64,000 bases of DNA from Dipetalonema caudispina (GCA_013365325.1 JABVXV010000190.1:56103-120102); one strand, 5' to 3'. Shown: positions 11,415-25,400, numbered from the stretch's first letter. Notes: a model not told the origin generated them from the letters alone. Program-made: numbers and translations.

Positions 11415-12422
11415 GAAACGTTGAATATATATATATATATTGATATTTCCATTAGTTTAACAGTTAAAATAAAAACTCCATTAACTGACTTATCTTCATT
11501 TTACAGTAATGATTAGATAATGTTTTGCAGGCGACAGACGAAGAGTTAAAAAAATTTGTTGGCTTATATGATCATATTGAAAAGGTTCCAGCTGTTGGTT
11601 GCGATTTGGAAGGTGATTCTTGCATAATTTCTTCCCAAATAATCTAATACTGCCCAGTGGTTTCGTGGAATTCATTATTCCATGGTAATATGGCTTCTCT
11701 AGGATACGTTCTTCTAGAACGCACATGGTTCCAACCGCCGGGCAGTTTCGTCAAATTAATGTATTACTTCTTTTTGATTGCTTTTTAGGCTTTTGGTGAT
11801 TTCATTTTGATTTATCTGGAATAAACTACGGTTTAGTGGTAGTTTGGTCTACTTCGTAATCATTTTTGAAAGAGGAACGTGGAAAAGCATTCCTGTAAGT
11901 GAAGTATTTTCAGGAAGGCTGATAGCCGAAACCTTTTTATAGGAGAGGGAAGGATAGAAAGAGGGTGAGATCCTCGTACGAATCTGCAGATTGGTAGAAC
12001 CATTCATCCATTGAATTTTCTTAATGAATAGACTTTGAATTATCTTGTTGTAGGTGTGCATTATATAGTGCCACGAACGGAACAGAATCTCATTTTTGGT
12101 AAGCGCGATAAAACTGGAATATTTGCAGCTAAAACTAAATCAGGTCTTTTGTTTGTTTTATTGTACTCCTTGTCATAATTGCTATAATGATAAGCTATGT
12201 TCCAAAGCCGAAGTAATTTCATAGAGTTTTCCACATATCCATTTACTCAGGATAATGTGCAAGGAACGTAACGTTTATGTAATTATGCAATACTACATGA
12301 TATTTGAATTTTAGCGTAAATTTTCAGCTGTGCTAATTGCTTGCTATAAGGGAGAAAATGCGGCAGAGGTACGTGTAGCAGTTGAGAAACTTGCGCAATA
12401 TTTAATGGATTCTGGATACTGA
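11065..12422 (+). CDS. pfn: Profilin
   Basis: Small actin-monomer-binding protein that also binds poly-proline ligands such as formins and, in the family, phosphoinositides. Four exons: 11065-11190, 11531-11612, 12054-12143 and 12328-12422; phases close and give 130 residues, the usual profilin size. The N-terminus MSGWAAYIKNLL carries the conserved Trp and Tyr of the poly-proline site; the block AAIIGYPDGSVWARS is the profilin beta-strand pair; the C-terminal helix ends VEKLAQYLMDSGY. GKRDKTGIFAAKTKSAVLIA matches the strand region before it. The start ATG sits two bases behind an acceptor-like AATTGCAG at 11057-11064, suggesting SL trans-splicing. Nematodes have several profilin paralogues; I cannot tell which this is. 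Intron 2 contains a TA repeat-free 441-base stretch; intron 1 has the TA microsatellite. Confidence 0.95.
11380..11441. repeat. TA microsatellite in profilin intron 1
   Basis: Two TA dinucleotide blocks separated by ATGAAACGTTGA inside the first profilin intron. Self-complementary by nature. Confidence 0.85.
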
Positions 12423-13099
12423 AACTGTCGAATTGATGTTGTCAGCGTCACGAAAGAACATTTCACTTTCAGACAGAATCATCAACTTATGAGTGCTTTT
12501 GTTTTAAAATTTTTTTTACGCAGAACCTTAGAAATTTTGCATCATTTTATGATCTGAAACTTTGTACTTTAGAGGTTCTCGCAGACTAGTATGTCCCCTT
12601 CTTTTTGGTCGAATCACGCATTCGCCGTCGTTCTCTTATTCTGCTAAGTTATTTATTTTCAGTCTTCCATTCTCACATTTCGATTTGTTATTGTCATTCC
12701 TAGAAGAAACAAATTTTGACTACATTTCAGATTTCATTTTAACTGTTTGTTACAATATTTCTTCGACTTCTTTTCTAAGCATAACTCTTGCATCACCACT
12801 TTCTTTTGCAACCATTCCAACCATTCTTTCTTTAACTAAATCGTTTTTTTTTTTCGTTTGTCTTTTTTTTTGCATTTTAAGCACCGCTTTGTTTTACAGG
12901 TTATGGAATGATTTCCGACAGCTAGCATTCAAAGATTTAAATGAGACATCTTGTATTAGCAGGTTTGAAAAACTAAAATCAAAAAATACCCCTTACTATT
13001 CACAAAAGGCTTGGAAGTTTGCTGTTTTTTTTCTTTTTTTTTTTGCGTTATAAAGACTTTTATTATGCGAAGACAGTGCGATGAAAGTAGAAGATGAAA
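12423..13099. other. Spacer between convergent profilin and minus-strand gene
   Basis: Contains the profilin 3' UTR. A 163-codon open frame on the plus strand is Phe/Leu/Ser-rich, crosses T runs, and has no homology I recognise, so I do not call it. Confidence 0.5.
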
Positions 13100-14950
13100 T
13101 CAAGAAGTATATGTTGATGGAGTTGTAGGCATAAAGAATTGGTGGACGGCTCCACTATTAAATTTCAACTGTAGACTTTTGTGTTGATCTTCATATCTGG
13201 ATACGTTTATGATGAAGAAAGTGTTGAAGATACGCGCTTGTCTTTCTTTTTTCTTATCAGCTAGTTTTGAGGTATCCCATGTATCAGCCACCATTGCCAT
13301 GGCAGATTTGCAGGCAATAACTTGGCCGTTTCGCTTGTACTTCGTTTTTTTCCAGTGCTTGTATCAGTTTCAATTATAATTAGTTCTCTTTGTAAACGAT
13401 TTCTATGTTTTTTGTTTGATTTTCTAAGATAATACGGTTATTTGATTATTCTTTATGCACTCTGCTTGAATTGCCGTGTTTTTTTTTTTTGGTTACATAA
13501 AGTCCGTTTAACTTAAAAGATTTCCATCCGTTGCAAGAATAAATATTCTAGAATATCTTTTTCTCTGTTATAAAAGTTGAAAGCATGTCAGCTACAATGG
13601 GATTATATTTCTCCGTTATTTCAGAGAAAAACAGACAACGGTGTAATGTGTTGTAAACTGTAATTAATGAAGATGAAAATAACATGAAGATTAAAGATAC
13701 GACACAGGCTCGGGAAACTGTTCGTTTGTTCTCAGAAAATTCCTTTTAGTCCCTTCGAGAATTTCTTTCTAAAATCCCCTTCCTTATTTTACGCGTTCGA
13801 TCGCAGGGTTTCGGTGACATACACATATTTGATAGGTGTTAACCTTTCTACTCTCTAAATTCCGAAGGCATAGATAATCGATTGGTTAAAATTGCGCTTC
13901 CGTATTTCTTCAAATCAAAATGTTGACACTTTAGAGCGGTATGGAGTAAAAGCAGGAAATGGACAGAACGTCCATTAGATATTTTTGTAAGGAAAGGCAA
14001 AATTGACTCGCATATGTAATGCATGGCATAAAAGCCTCTGATGTAAGCATAATTTTCTACCTTAACTAAGCAAAGCATATCAAGTAGTCGAACTTTCGGA
14101 TCAGATGCGTCGTAACCGTATAACTGGTATTTGGAGTGATTCTACGTGGCCTACTCTCGAATATTTCCTTTTCAAGATTTTCTTTTACTCCAGCTAAACA
14201 CAAAATCTGAATAAAATATGAAGAACTAGACAATTCAAAGAACGTGTCAAGTACCAGATAGTGAAATGTAGAAATCATCATCTCCACAATATGAAACATG
14301 TACACCCTAATCACTTTATTTACTGACAATTGGGACGTAAGCAATGCGAATGGTAACAAAAACATATTCATATGATTTTGCTAGTTGATGAAGCGAAACT
14401 TTTTTGTCAAATTTTGTGCCTCTTCTCCGTAAGATTATAATAAAAAGTCGTTTAATGTATTGCAATAAAAATTAAGGCATAATAAGGGGAGATTTTGAGA
14501 AATTCCGAATGAAAACTCGTCAAAACGTTCCCAAATGCTAACCAAGACTGGCACCTAAATTTTGATCGTCATAAGAGAAGAAAGACTCTATAACGGAAAA
14601 ATTGGAAAGGAAGATGATCGATTTCGGAATAAAATGATATGATTCTAAAGCTGTGTTTTTCCATTCCATCTGATAAAATATACGTTTGAAAAATTGCTTC
14701 ATGGAATCGCTAATGCAAGAAAAAATAAAACTATACAAGATAAGCTAACGAAGATTATTCGTGTAACAAACAAATGCGATCAGTGAAATGTTTAATAAGT
14801 GCAAGGAGAGTGGAGACATTGATGCTTGAACTTGAAAAAAGTTTTTTCACTCGTTCTAAAACAGCACCTCTTCCTTGAAACCAAATAACTAATGCTGTTC
14901 GTAAAGGAGTAGAGACAATTGAGGTGAAAAGTTACCGCATCACTAAAGCT
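13100..14950 (-). CDS. Uncharacterised gene behind elongin C, frame partly resolved
   Basis: I do not recognise the product. The minus strand carries a chain of strongly coding-looking segments: 14950-14762 (with TPLRTALVIWFQGRGAVLER), 14669-14540 (two frames compete behind the acceptor TTTATCAG), 14422-14310 (FDKKVSLHQLAKSYEYVF), 14134-13848 (NHSKYQLYGYDASDPKVRLL and 75 further codons), and 13428-13100 (VIACKSAMAMVADTWDTSKL to the TGA at 13100). The last two join in phase with donor GA|GTAGAA at about 13851 and acceptor ATCTTAG at 13429. Upstream joins are uncertain and need weak splice sites. The product would be several hundred residues, without an obvious signal peptide, with leucine-rich helical stretches and a basic linker (KKHRNRLQREL). 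Same strand as elongin C and only about 20-40 bases behind its stop, so an operon or a long shared transcript is possible. A decaying gene is the main alternative. Confidence 0.5.
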
Positions 14951-14967
14951 ACAAGTGTGGTCGACGA

Positions 14968-15856
14968 TTAGCAATCCAGGAAATTAGCTGCCATCAGAAG
15001 TTCGAGAGCTACTTCGGGAGCTATACTAAATTCAGGTATTTCTGTTGCACTGTTTGTATAGCGTACTTTGTATGCAAAATATTGACATACTTTCTGTAGA
15101 ACATGTGACCTGCAAGTAAAAATAATATACAGATTAAAAAAAAAATGAATTATAGTTCAGTAATCAGCAACCTTTTACACATATTTTGCTGGAGAATATA
15201 TCAAAAATAAAATGTGTAGTGTAAGATGAAGTTTGATAACTTAATTTATATAATTTGTTGAAGAATCAATCATCTGTATCGCAAATATTCTACTCCTATT
15301 TTCTTCCTTAACCACTGCTGTGTTTCAATTCGACAAAAAAAAGAAAAAAAAAAAGAACTACGGCCCCACATTCCACAGTCCCATAAAATCAAACATACAG
15401 AATCTCTCAAGAGGAGGTATTTAATCCAATACTCTGTGTATTAAAATTAGTTGATAAACTTACGGAATTTCCCTGAAATTAACTTCGTTTGTTTCATTTT
15501 CAGAATATGAACCAGGACCGGATAGCATCGCTTTGATTGTACCCGATGTTAGTGCCAAATCCTTTTTAATAATAAATTCATGCCCATCACTACTAATCAA
15601 TTTAACATACATTGCATCTGGACCTTCTACTCCACCATAAACTGCAATGATATGATATGAAACAGTCTGTTTTCTATTTTTTTTTTAACAAAATTATAGT
15701 TGCTGAAAAAATTTCAGTCTGGTAAGAAAAAATATAAGAAGATATTAATGCCTATTTTAACGATAAATATTGTGTATGCCTTGGGAAACTTTTGTGATAA
15801 TAACAATATCCAATTTGAGATTAATTAATTATTTCACCTGTTTCAGATCCTGCCAT
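14968..15856 (-). CDS. elc: Elongin C
   Basis: Adaptor of the SKP1/BTB fold that, with elongin B, links BC-box substrate receptors to CUL2 or CUL5 ubiquitin ligases. Reading the minus strand: exon 1 15856-15838 (only 19 coding bases), exon 2 15641-15464, exon 3 15109-14968. Splice sites are ACAG|GTGAAA, ATTGCAG, CC|GTAAGT and CTTGCAG; phases close and give 112 residues, the exact family length. Recognisable blocks are [64 protein letters not shown] and the invariant C-terminus [12 protein letters not shown]. The N-terminal residues before YGG are variable in the family. Identity to metazoan elongin C is very high by eye. The gene is followed on the same strand by an uncharacterised gene. Confidence 0.97.
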
Positions 15857-18589
15857 ATTTCCCTGATTAGATCTTCGTTTTAGCACACTCACAACAAGTA
15901 AACCTGGAAGAGCAAATATTCATTTTAAATTCAAAAGTACCATTAAGATCATTGTTGAAAAAAATAAAATCCAAGCAAGGATGACCCGAATTATCCAACC
16001 CCATCAAAGATGACCTTGCTATGTATTGGCTCAGAGATAAGTAGCCAAAAATAGAGATCATCATTGTAATGTTTTCCTCTTGTCTTATTATGTTTCATCT
16101 TTTTTATCTCTCTACTCCATTATCTCTCTTTCATTCTCTCAACAACTTCTACATCCTTTCTATCAACACTCTATCAATGTTTATTTTTCGTCTGTATACA
16201 TATGTTTCCCTTAATAGAGTTCAAATTTGAAAGTTTTAAATTAAGCCCAGTGCGGCGTTTTCATTTGATCTTTAAATGGCTTGAATTTGGCCATTCTAGC
16301 TTCAATCAAACAATCATCTAAAAACCTATCCTTCTTTTATGGTCATCAATATCAGATATCCTGGACCGAATTCTGATATCCCATCAGTTACGCTAATTAT
16401 CTTCCATGCAAATTGCTAAGTTATTCTCCTACCGTATTCCAATTACTTTCTTTCAAATCATTGCAGAGATAGTAACCGGAACATTACTGTTTTTATTTCC
16501 AGAATTGTTAAACATCAAATCTTCGTGTTTTTCATAATTTTTTCATATTAGTTTTCATTAATTTATATTATTTAATGGTTATCAAATTGATAATTTTATC
16601 CCTAAATCATCCAATAATATTTAATATATTTAAAAGTCAAATTAATAATCATTTGACAATAATTGAGATGTTACAATTAATTTTTCTTGTTAATTTATAT
16701 TTTGTTATCCTAAAATACTTCATATTTTTTTCATTATTTCATTTGATTTATATTATTGTTGTATTCCTCACAAAATCTAAATTAGCATCCATTTGTTAAG
16801 CTAATCAATCTTTCTACATATTTCAGCTTTCCTTTTTCATCGGGAATTTTATGTTCCAAAAAAAAAAAAAAAAAAAGAAAGAAAGAAACAGACTAAATTA
16901 CCATAAGTATCTTTAATGACTGAATATTTAAACTGAAAAATATTAAATTACCAAATATCAATCAATATATTCTCATTGTTTTAGCTGAAAATATCCCAAC
17001 ATTCGATATATGTATCATCGTAGAATATGATGATCACTGATGTTGTTAGCTGATATATGTGTCACATCATTTGTTCATTATTTCCTAACTGATGTTTTAT
17101 TCTAATTTTTATTATTTATCCTATTATATATTATTCATTCTATTTTTTAAATATTTGAAATATTAGTTATAACATTTGTTTGTTTCTTTTGTTTACTTTT
17201 TATTACTATCAGTAATTTTTAAATATGTTCATGTTCACATAATGAATTATTTCAATTACTCAATTTATCAATCAACTAATTACTATTTTTAATTACGATT
17301 TTCCTGCAAAATTTTTTAAATTTTCTTCTTTGTTGATATTACTACCTGTTCACCTTTTCAGTTTTCTTCATTTACAGTTAATCAATTTGAGATCACTGTT
17401 CGGACATTTTGAAATTAAACCAGTTAGTAAATATCGAATTAATAAAAATAGTCCATAAATTTACTGCATAAATATTATTTTCTACAATTACTTTCAATTG
17501 ATGAATCCCTTCTGATCTTCTTTGATAATCATCGAAGACTTCTTTTTTTTTTTTTCACTATAATGGCGTTCCCCATAATTATGATTATTTCAAATGAACT
17601 TTAACTGAAATAATATTAATTTCAGTAAATAGATAACATGAAAATCATCGATAAGATACTAAATTTTAAATGAAATTAAAGCAATGAAATTTGTATAAGT
17701 TAAGTAGATATTTTTGGAAATATATTCAGTAAGAAGGCAATTCAGCGAATAAATAGTAATTGTTGCATTGCCTTTTTCCAACACAATCTTTTCTCTTTTT
17801 TTTTTTTTTTTGCATGAGAACTTAGCTTAACTAATAGTATGATCTGTTCTTCTTCTTCTTCTTAATGAAGTGCTCAGTTGAAGCAAAGATATGTCTAGCC
17901 AGTTAAGATTCAGAATAATTCATTCATTCATCCATCAGTTCATCCAAACCAATAATAACCAGCCTATCCATCCTTCAATTTTCTTACCCTATTAATTGAT
18001 CGATTCTCCCTCTCTTTCTCCCTCTCTCTCTCTCTTTCCCCCTCTTTCCCTCCTCTTTCTTATATTTTTCATTACCCTCTGTACTGCTGATAAAGGTTGT
18101 AGTTTCAAGATATTTTCTTCCACTGAACTAAATTTTATATCAATGCACATCCATTTATACGCATAACTAATCATTTAAAAAAAAAAAAAAAAAGTTTCAT
18201 TTACATTTGAAAAGTTAAACGTACATAAAAGAATAACGTATTGTACGTAACCTTTTACTATTAATTTTATTTAATAGAGGAATTCAAATTATCTCTTTGT
18301 TTTTCTTTTTTTATATTAAAGAATGTTTTATTGGAATTAATAATTTTTAACGTTTTATATATAAATTAATAATTCCATCTTAATTTTGATCCATTATTTT
18401 AAGAGAGATTCATGTTATATGAAATAAATATAAATGGAACAAATAAATTGAAGAGATAAACAAAGAATGATATTTTAGAGCTATGAATTGTTAATTTTTT
18501 CTTTTTTTGTGCAAAGATTTTAAACAAGTTTTTACGTCAACAATTTGTCCCATTTTAACTGTAATTTTGTTTCGTTATAATCATGCAAC
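15857..18589. other. Start of gene desert
   Basis: Upstream region of elongin C grading into AT-rich DNA. It holds an A run near 16859-16876, a T run at 17799-17812, and CT-rich tracts at 18005-18060. No coding exon with splice support was seen on either strand. Confidence 0.5.
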
Positions 18590-18613
18590 AATAATAATAA
18601 TAATAATAATAAT

Positions 18614-18656
<43 letters not shown>
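18590..18656 (+). repeat. AAT then AAC trinucleotide microsatellite
   Basis: An AAT array switches at about 18614 to a pure AAC array that runs to 18655, a compound microsatellite. Confidence 0.9.
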
Positions 18657-19468
18657 TTGGAATGCCACTTATTTTATTGATATATTTATATAAATCGGTT
18701 ATAGATCTCTCAATCTCTCTCTCTCTCTCTTTCTTTTATTTATTAAAAAGCTGTTCCCTTGTAAATTATTATCCGTGGATATTTTCTTTCATGTAATAGT
18801 AGGCATTGTATAGAAGGCAATTGATACGACAGATGGGGATAATAGGGTATAAAAGGCTATCGATTTAGAAATGACCAGATAGGGACAGAAGAGAAGCAAA
18901 TATCTAGTGGACAGATAGGTAATAGATTGCATTCATATAAATATATGTGACAGAATGTTGTAATAAGCTCATAGATTATGGCTAATCAAAATTTAGCCTT
19001 GTTTATGCATTTAAATAAATTAATTAATATATAAATAGACATATATATATCTATTTAAATTGGTTAGAAAAAAGTATAATTTTAGATTTATTATTTCTGT
19101 AGTTGTAATCTTTGATTATTATCACAACAGTTTTCTGCCTTTCTTTTCAATCTTATCATATCATTTACATGAATCAATCAATAAACTAATACTCTCTAAT
19201 GCTCCATCATTTATGCTTCTATTTTTTTTTTTTCCTATTTAATTGCAAAATTTATTTGTAATCTTTGTATTTTAATTTCAATTATTTCACGATAATATAT
19301 TTTACTTGGAAATTATTAATTGCATTTTTACAACAAATATCTTTAACTTTTGCAATTTTTCCCTGTAGTATAAGAGGAATTAACATATCTGTTTATATGG
19401 AATATTTGTCAACAAAATATTGTAATATTTACATATAATTTTTTAAAATTTAAAATACTTTTTTCATA

Positions 19469-19505
19469 TCGTTTAGTACTATTAACCATTAGTAGTACTA
19501 AACGA
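19469..19505. repeat. Inverted repeat, 12-bp stem
   Basis: TCGTTTAGTACT at 19469-19480 is the exact reverse complement of AGTACTAAACGA at 19494-19505, with a 13-base loop whose ends can also pair. It is isolated in spacer DNA. Confidence 0.6.
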
Positions 19506-22366
19506 CATGTCCTAAAAAGTAAAAATGAAAAAAAAAAAAAAAGAAGTGAATGAGAAGAATTCGTAAAAGACTTTCCTGGCATTTTAAAATTCCCACTGGT
19601 CCAATTTAGCTATAATGCTTACAGATGTGAAATAATGGTTAAGAGGAATGGGTGAGGAAAAAAAAAAGTAAAGGTTTTGACGCGAAAAAAAAAGAAAGGA
19701 AAAGAAAAGAAAAGGTACTTTTAGAGGATCAATAAATGTTATGACATTTTAGCAAACTTATGGACTTAGTCAGAATTAATCATAAGTAGAAAAGTTTAAC
19801 TTGGCTTCATTTCATTCATTTCAAAAATCTTCATTCTATAATTCTATTGAATTTCATTGTAAAGTGCATTTTCTCTCTCATTTAATCAATATCATAATTA
19901 TTTTTCTATCATTAATGGGAAATTTCATAGGTAAGGAGAAGAAAAAAAAAAAAAAATGAAGAAAGAAAATCTTTGCTATTATAATAATACAAAATATCGG
20001 AATCAAATCAATTCAGGAATGACAAATTTTATGTATGGTTTCGTTGAATTCATTTATAATTAAGTGGAGAATTTAGACTTTGACATTTTTTAAATCTTAT
20101 TAATTGTTGATAATTGTTAATAATTAGAAAATGTTAATGCTGACAATCAATAAAATTGTTAATAGTAGATCATTATTAATAATAAATTTACTTCTCTTTG
20201 ATGAATTCCATTGATTTTAATAAACTAATCATAATATTAAATGTTCTATTATACTGTGAAACTTTGACGACATTATATTTTTATGTGAAGTAAAAATTTT
20301 TACATTTCAAATTTTATCATTCTTAATTAAGTTTCATTTGGCAAAAGATATGGCAAAAAATTGGTTGATTAACTACAGGGTCAAAATTTAATGATTGGTA
20401 ATATTTTTGCTTCTATAATATCAATTTTTTCATTAATTTTTCTTTTGAAAGATTTTCCATTTATTCAGTTAATTTATTTGGATAAATCGATTTTTCTTGA
20501 ATTTGCAAGTTTTTTTTATTTTTTTTGGAAGTTGATTTGACCTTGAAGTATTGAACTCTTTACATTCATACTGAACGAGTAAAACGATCGTAGTAAAAAG
20601 AGACAAAATAAAAAAAAAAATAAACGATATTAGGTCCGTTTACTTTGCAACCTTTTTTTTTTGTGCTTAATTTTCAAGAATTTTTTGTCATTTTTAGATA
20701 TTATCTGTACGATTGAATTGGCTTGATCCTTCTACTCCTATCAAGATGTTTTTTTCTTATCATTTCATTTAACCTAAAAAGATACTTTCTCTGCTATCCA
20801 AGAATTAATCTTATTTGTATGTATGTGTAATTTTAGACAATTTTATTGTAATGTTTTTATCGTTGAAAAATTGATAATTGTAATTTTTATTACTTTCAAG
20901 AATTAATTTTATTTGCTTTTAAAATTATGATCAATTTTTATGAAAAATTACTTGCAATGAATGATGAAAATTTAAATAAACTGTTCTGTATCGTTTTGAC
21001 CTAAAACTGGATAATATCTATGCCATTGGGTTTATTTGATGATGTATTTCATCAGAGCTATTGACATCAATCGTCATGATCATATATATGTTATTATTGA
21101 GTTGCGGAATGCTGATATTATTATTATTATTATGTGTGGGCTTCTCTTCTCTCTGACAATCATGATAAGATTTTGATTTAATTTTGTTATCAAAATTTAT
21201 AGAAATAATGGGAATTTATTTATGAAAAGCTTTCTATTTTATTTCAAATTTGTTTCATTTAATTTTGAAAACGATTTCTTTGTTTTGTTGCAAAAGAGGA
21301 ATAGGAATAGGAATATGAACAAAATTTGATTTTAGTTAATTATTTTATTGTTGTATTCTTTCAATTTCTTTCTTCCTACTTCTTTTTTTTTTTTTTTCAA
21401 TTATTTTTCCTTATCATTTCTTATTGTTAAAAGGTATTTTCGACGAAAAAGTTCGTTTACTGTAAAATGTTTGAAAAGAAAATTCCGAAATATACATATG
21501 GAAACAAATTGCTAAAAATGATGAAGTAAAAGAGAAGAAGAGAGAGAATTTGGAAGGATTCTTCGATATATCTCAAAGCATCACATCTTATCCATTAATG
21601 GTAAGATTAGCTTAGAAGAGCTAAATTACTTAGCAATTAATTATTTTTATTTTTCTCCTCTTTTTTTTTCCCACATACATTAACATTTGGTTAAAAAAAC
21701 ATTTCCCATTTATCTAACTACATTAGAAATATTTTTAGATATTAGTATAAATATTATGATTGAAATGTTGATAATATCAAATAAAGTTGGTTAATATATT
21801 ATGCTTTTAGGCTATATCATTATTAGAACATTAATTCTCCAGGTATTAATTATTAAATACTAATTAGACTAAGTAATATATCTGCTCCTTTCAATATAAT
21901 ATGATGAATGTATCAGAATGATATTTTTAATTTCCGCAAATTTTGAATATCCGTAATGGAAATAGATAATGATATACATAGATGTCTTTTAATTTCTGAT
22001 TTATTCATCCATTTTTATAAAAATTACGTAATCTCTAAAATTTCTAGGACATTCCTGTCGAATAATATAATCAGAATGGATGTCAGAATTTGAAGTTGAT
22101 ACGAATGAAATTTGTCGATGTTATGGCTAATTTTTTTTTTTTATTCATTTAAAAAAAAAAAAAAAAAATTCTTTGTATTTCACTTTGTTAATATACATTT
22201 ATAAATGGATTACTAAATTAAATATTTTAGGTATTAAAAAGATATTTAAATGCTAAAGTTCTACCCAGGTCGTTTATTATGAATTCAAATAGTCTATAAG
22301 TGATGATACAATTTTCAGATAACTCTTCGATATTTGTATGTTTACATAAAATAAAGTTGATGATGA
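19506..22366. other. Gene desert, nothing supported
   Basis: AT-rich sequence with many A and T runs. No coding frame, RNA gene or mobile element recognised. Confidence 0.5.
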
Positions 22367-22440
22367 TATGTGTATGTGTGTGTGTGTGTGTGTGTGTGTC
22401 TGTGTGTATGTGTATGTATGTGTGTATGTGTGTATGTATG
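22367..22440 (+). repeat. TG/TGTA microsatellite
   Basis: A TG array of about 17 units grades into TGTATG repeats. Found in gene-free spacer. Confidence 0.9.
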
Positions 22441-25400
22441 TTGATATTGATGACATAGGCGGTATATTTGAAGTATTTTATGAACCTTTACTAGAGAGTT
22501 AGACATTTACTGTCCATTTGATTGCCCATTCGATTCCTATTGATGGATGTGATAGGTCTCTGTTATTAGTGGTCATTTAAGCTATAAATCTTGCGTATCG
22601 TATTGATTTTCGAACAAAATTAAGTAAATATGAAAAATACGGTTGGATTATTTTTGGCTTTAATTTGAATGATTTTAAATTACTTATTAAAATTTAAGTG
22701 AAATTAACTTAATTGAGATTATGAAAATGGCAAGATCCTATTTCGCTTAATTTAGCTCTCTGTTTCATTTTTTTCTTCTTTTTTTTCTCTCTCTCTCTCT
22801 CTCGTTCTCCTAGGTCTGATTACAATTTCAGGTTATTTCAATATAATAATGCGACTTTATTATTGGATAACAGTGTTTTCTTTTTTTTTTTTTTTTTTTG
22901 TAAAAAAGAATCAAAAATGAAATAAATAGTCCACTTTAAACTTTTTAAATATGTATTTTAGCTGTTTCGATAAATTATATTCCGATGTACATTTAACCAT
23001 CATTTTAGTTTCATTATTAAAAGTTAATAAAATTATTGAAGCTTTCCTATTACTTTGTACATAATAAATTTCCATAATCAAAACATTTTGAATTTATAAA
23101 TCAATTTCATTTGAAAGGCTTCTTCTTTAGCAGCTTAGCTAATAGAATATAATTTCTGCGAATGCATAAATCATCAAGAATATATCAACTGATTGAAATT
23201 ACTTAAATTTAATTTGTACTTTCAAATTTAACTTTTCGTATTATTTGTTCCTTTCATTCGTACGCATCCGCTTTATTCACAATATTTTTATCACTAAATA
23301 TCAAGTTTTTTTCTTTTTTTCCTTAAATAATCATTAGAGTATGAACTCTATTTGTTATTTTTATCATTTTTCTTAATTATCATATGCTCTATCACTACTT
23401 CTTAATAAAATGAACATTTTACATTCGGAAATTCTCAATTCATTTATTATTGATCACTGTAAGATTTTTATTGTTTTGCTCTAATTTATTTCATTTCTTT
23501 GTTTTACTTTTAATATTTCCGTATGAAATCATTTCTTCTTTCTTTTTCACTTTTTTACCCTTTCTTTTTTTTTTTTGTTTTTGTTTCTCATTTCAAAATT
23601 TTTATCTTCAAACTATTTATTCTCTTATTTTTTTACTTTCTTTTTTTCCCTCTAACTTTACATTTCGTAACTTTCTATATATTTTTTTAAAAATCTACCA
23701 AATTGTTCTATTTGAGATAGCCTTAGATTTAATTTGAGAAATTTCAAGTTTTCTACGCTTTCGTGAACGCTTCAAGAAGTACATATTGCTCAAAGATTTA
23801 TGAATCACTTGGTAAATCTATTTTAAAGCATCAATTAACTAACTTTTCTGCGCAATCAGACATTCTTCCTCTTTACAACACATTTCTTCCTCTCTTTTTT
23901 TCCCCCCCTTTTTTTTTTTATTTTTTTCTTCGCATGTGCTAAAGGAACATCTGTTCAAAAAGTGAAACTAAAATAATAATTATTGACTTACAATTTTCTT
24001 CAAAAAAAAAAGACTTTAAAATGAAATGAGTATTAGAATTGAAAATATAATAACATTAACTTATATGTTAAACTATGAAACAATGATTTAAAAAAAAAAA
24101 AAAAAAATGAACCATCATTTGAATTCAACAAGTTTTTGATAATCAGAAATTGTCAATCATTGCAAAAAAAAAAAAAAAAACTGTCGTAAATTGCTGCTAA
24201 TTCATTCATTTCTTTTTCATCATATTTCTTATCATTGTATCCTCAAATTGTATATAATTCTGTTGTAACCAAAAACCATTTCATACAAAATTATTTTCAA
24301 CCCTTTTGTTTATTCTTTCCTCTCAAAATTTTCCATCTTTGATCTTTTGTCTTTGGAAAAATTAATTTAATTGATATTCATTTCATCATATAATACTCAT
24401 TTTATTTTATTATTTTATTATTTAACACTTCCATCTTATTGATATCTTTTTTTATTGCATATTATAGATTAAAATAATGATTCATATCTATTGAAATATA
24501 TTTAGATGAAATAAAATATAATTTAGATTGAAATGATGGAGTAAATTTTAGATGATATTAATTTTCAGAAATAATTGAATTAAAAAGGAATTATTAATTC
24601 GTTAATTGAGAAATACATAGTTTTAAAGAAATAACTGAACTAAAAACTTTCCGGTTCTGAACATCTGGTCAATTCTACTACGAACACCATGTATATTTCA
24701 TTAATTCTTCCCAAAAGAAGAAGAAAGGCTCATTTATAAGGTTTACTTTAATATGATGACTACAGCAATAAAGATAATATCCAGATGTCCAAATCAGTTT
24801 TTTTTTTTTTTTTTTTTTTTTTTCTTGCATTCCATTGCTTACTTTCTCAGACATTGCATTGATAATGCCATTGATGATTGGATACAATCAATGGTGATTG
24901 ATCACTTTACTGCTCAGAAAAAACCCATTTTTCACTACAATAAATGACTCCTTCTGCATCTTTTCGACGATCTTTTTCCTACACTGTTTACAATTTTCAA
25001 CAATTGATAGAAGTAACTTCAGTAATTTTGTAATTATTATTCCTTCTTTTTCTCTCTCTCTCCTTCCCTCTCTCTTCTCTTCTTTTTTTTTTTTTTTGAA
25101 AAATGAGGAAAATACGTCAAATTAACCTCTAAAGTGACAACTAGTAACTGTGAAATATGTTTAAAATAAGCGGACATAAAATAGCTAACTTTCTGTTTAC
25201 GTTTTAAATATGACAAGTGATAGATGCAATGATTTGGCGTTGAATACGTCATTCTAAGCGTTCGTCAATATTGTACGTAGTTCGTCATTAAATATCAAAA
25301 TCAATTCATTTTTATATTTTATTGTTTACTGCTATCTGTTTACATTTGACACTAATGCTAATGCAAGAACTGTTACTGTTATTGTGATAGAAATGTTAAT

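Noticed and set aside
12562..13053. 163-codon open frame behind profilin
   Set aside because: Phe, Ser and Leu-rich, crosses T runs, no recognised domain; probably 3' UTR and spacer.
23450..23737. 95-codon open frame, poly-Phe-like
   Set aside because: Produced by T-rich low-complexity DNA in the gene desert.
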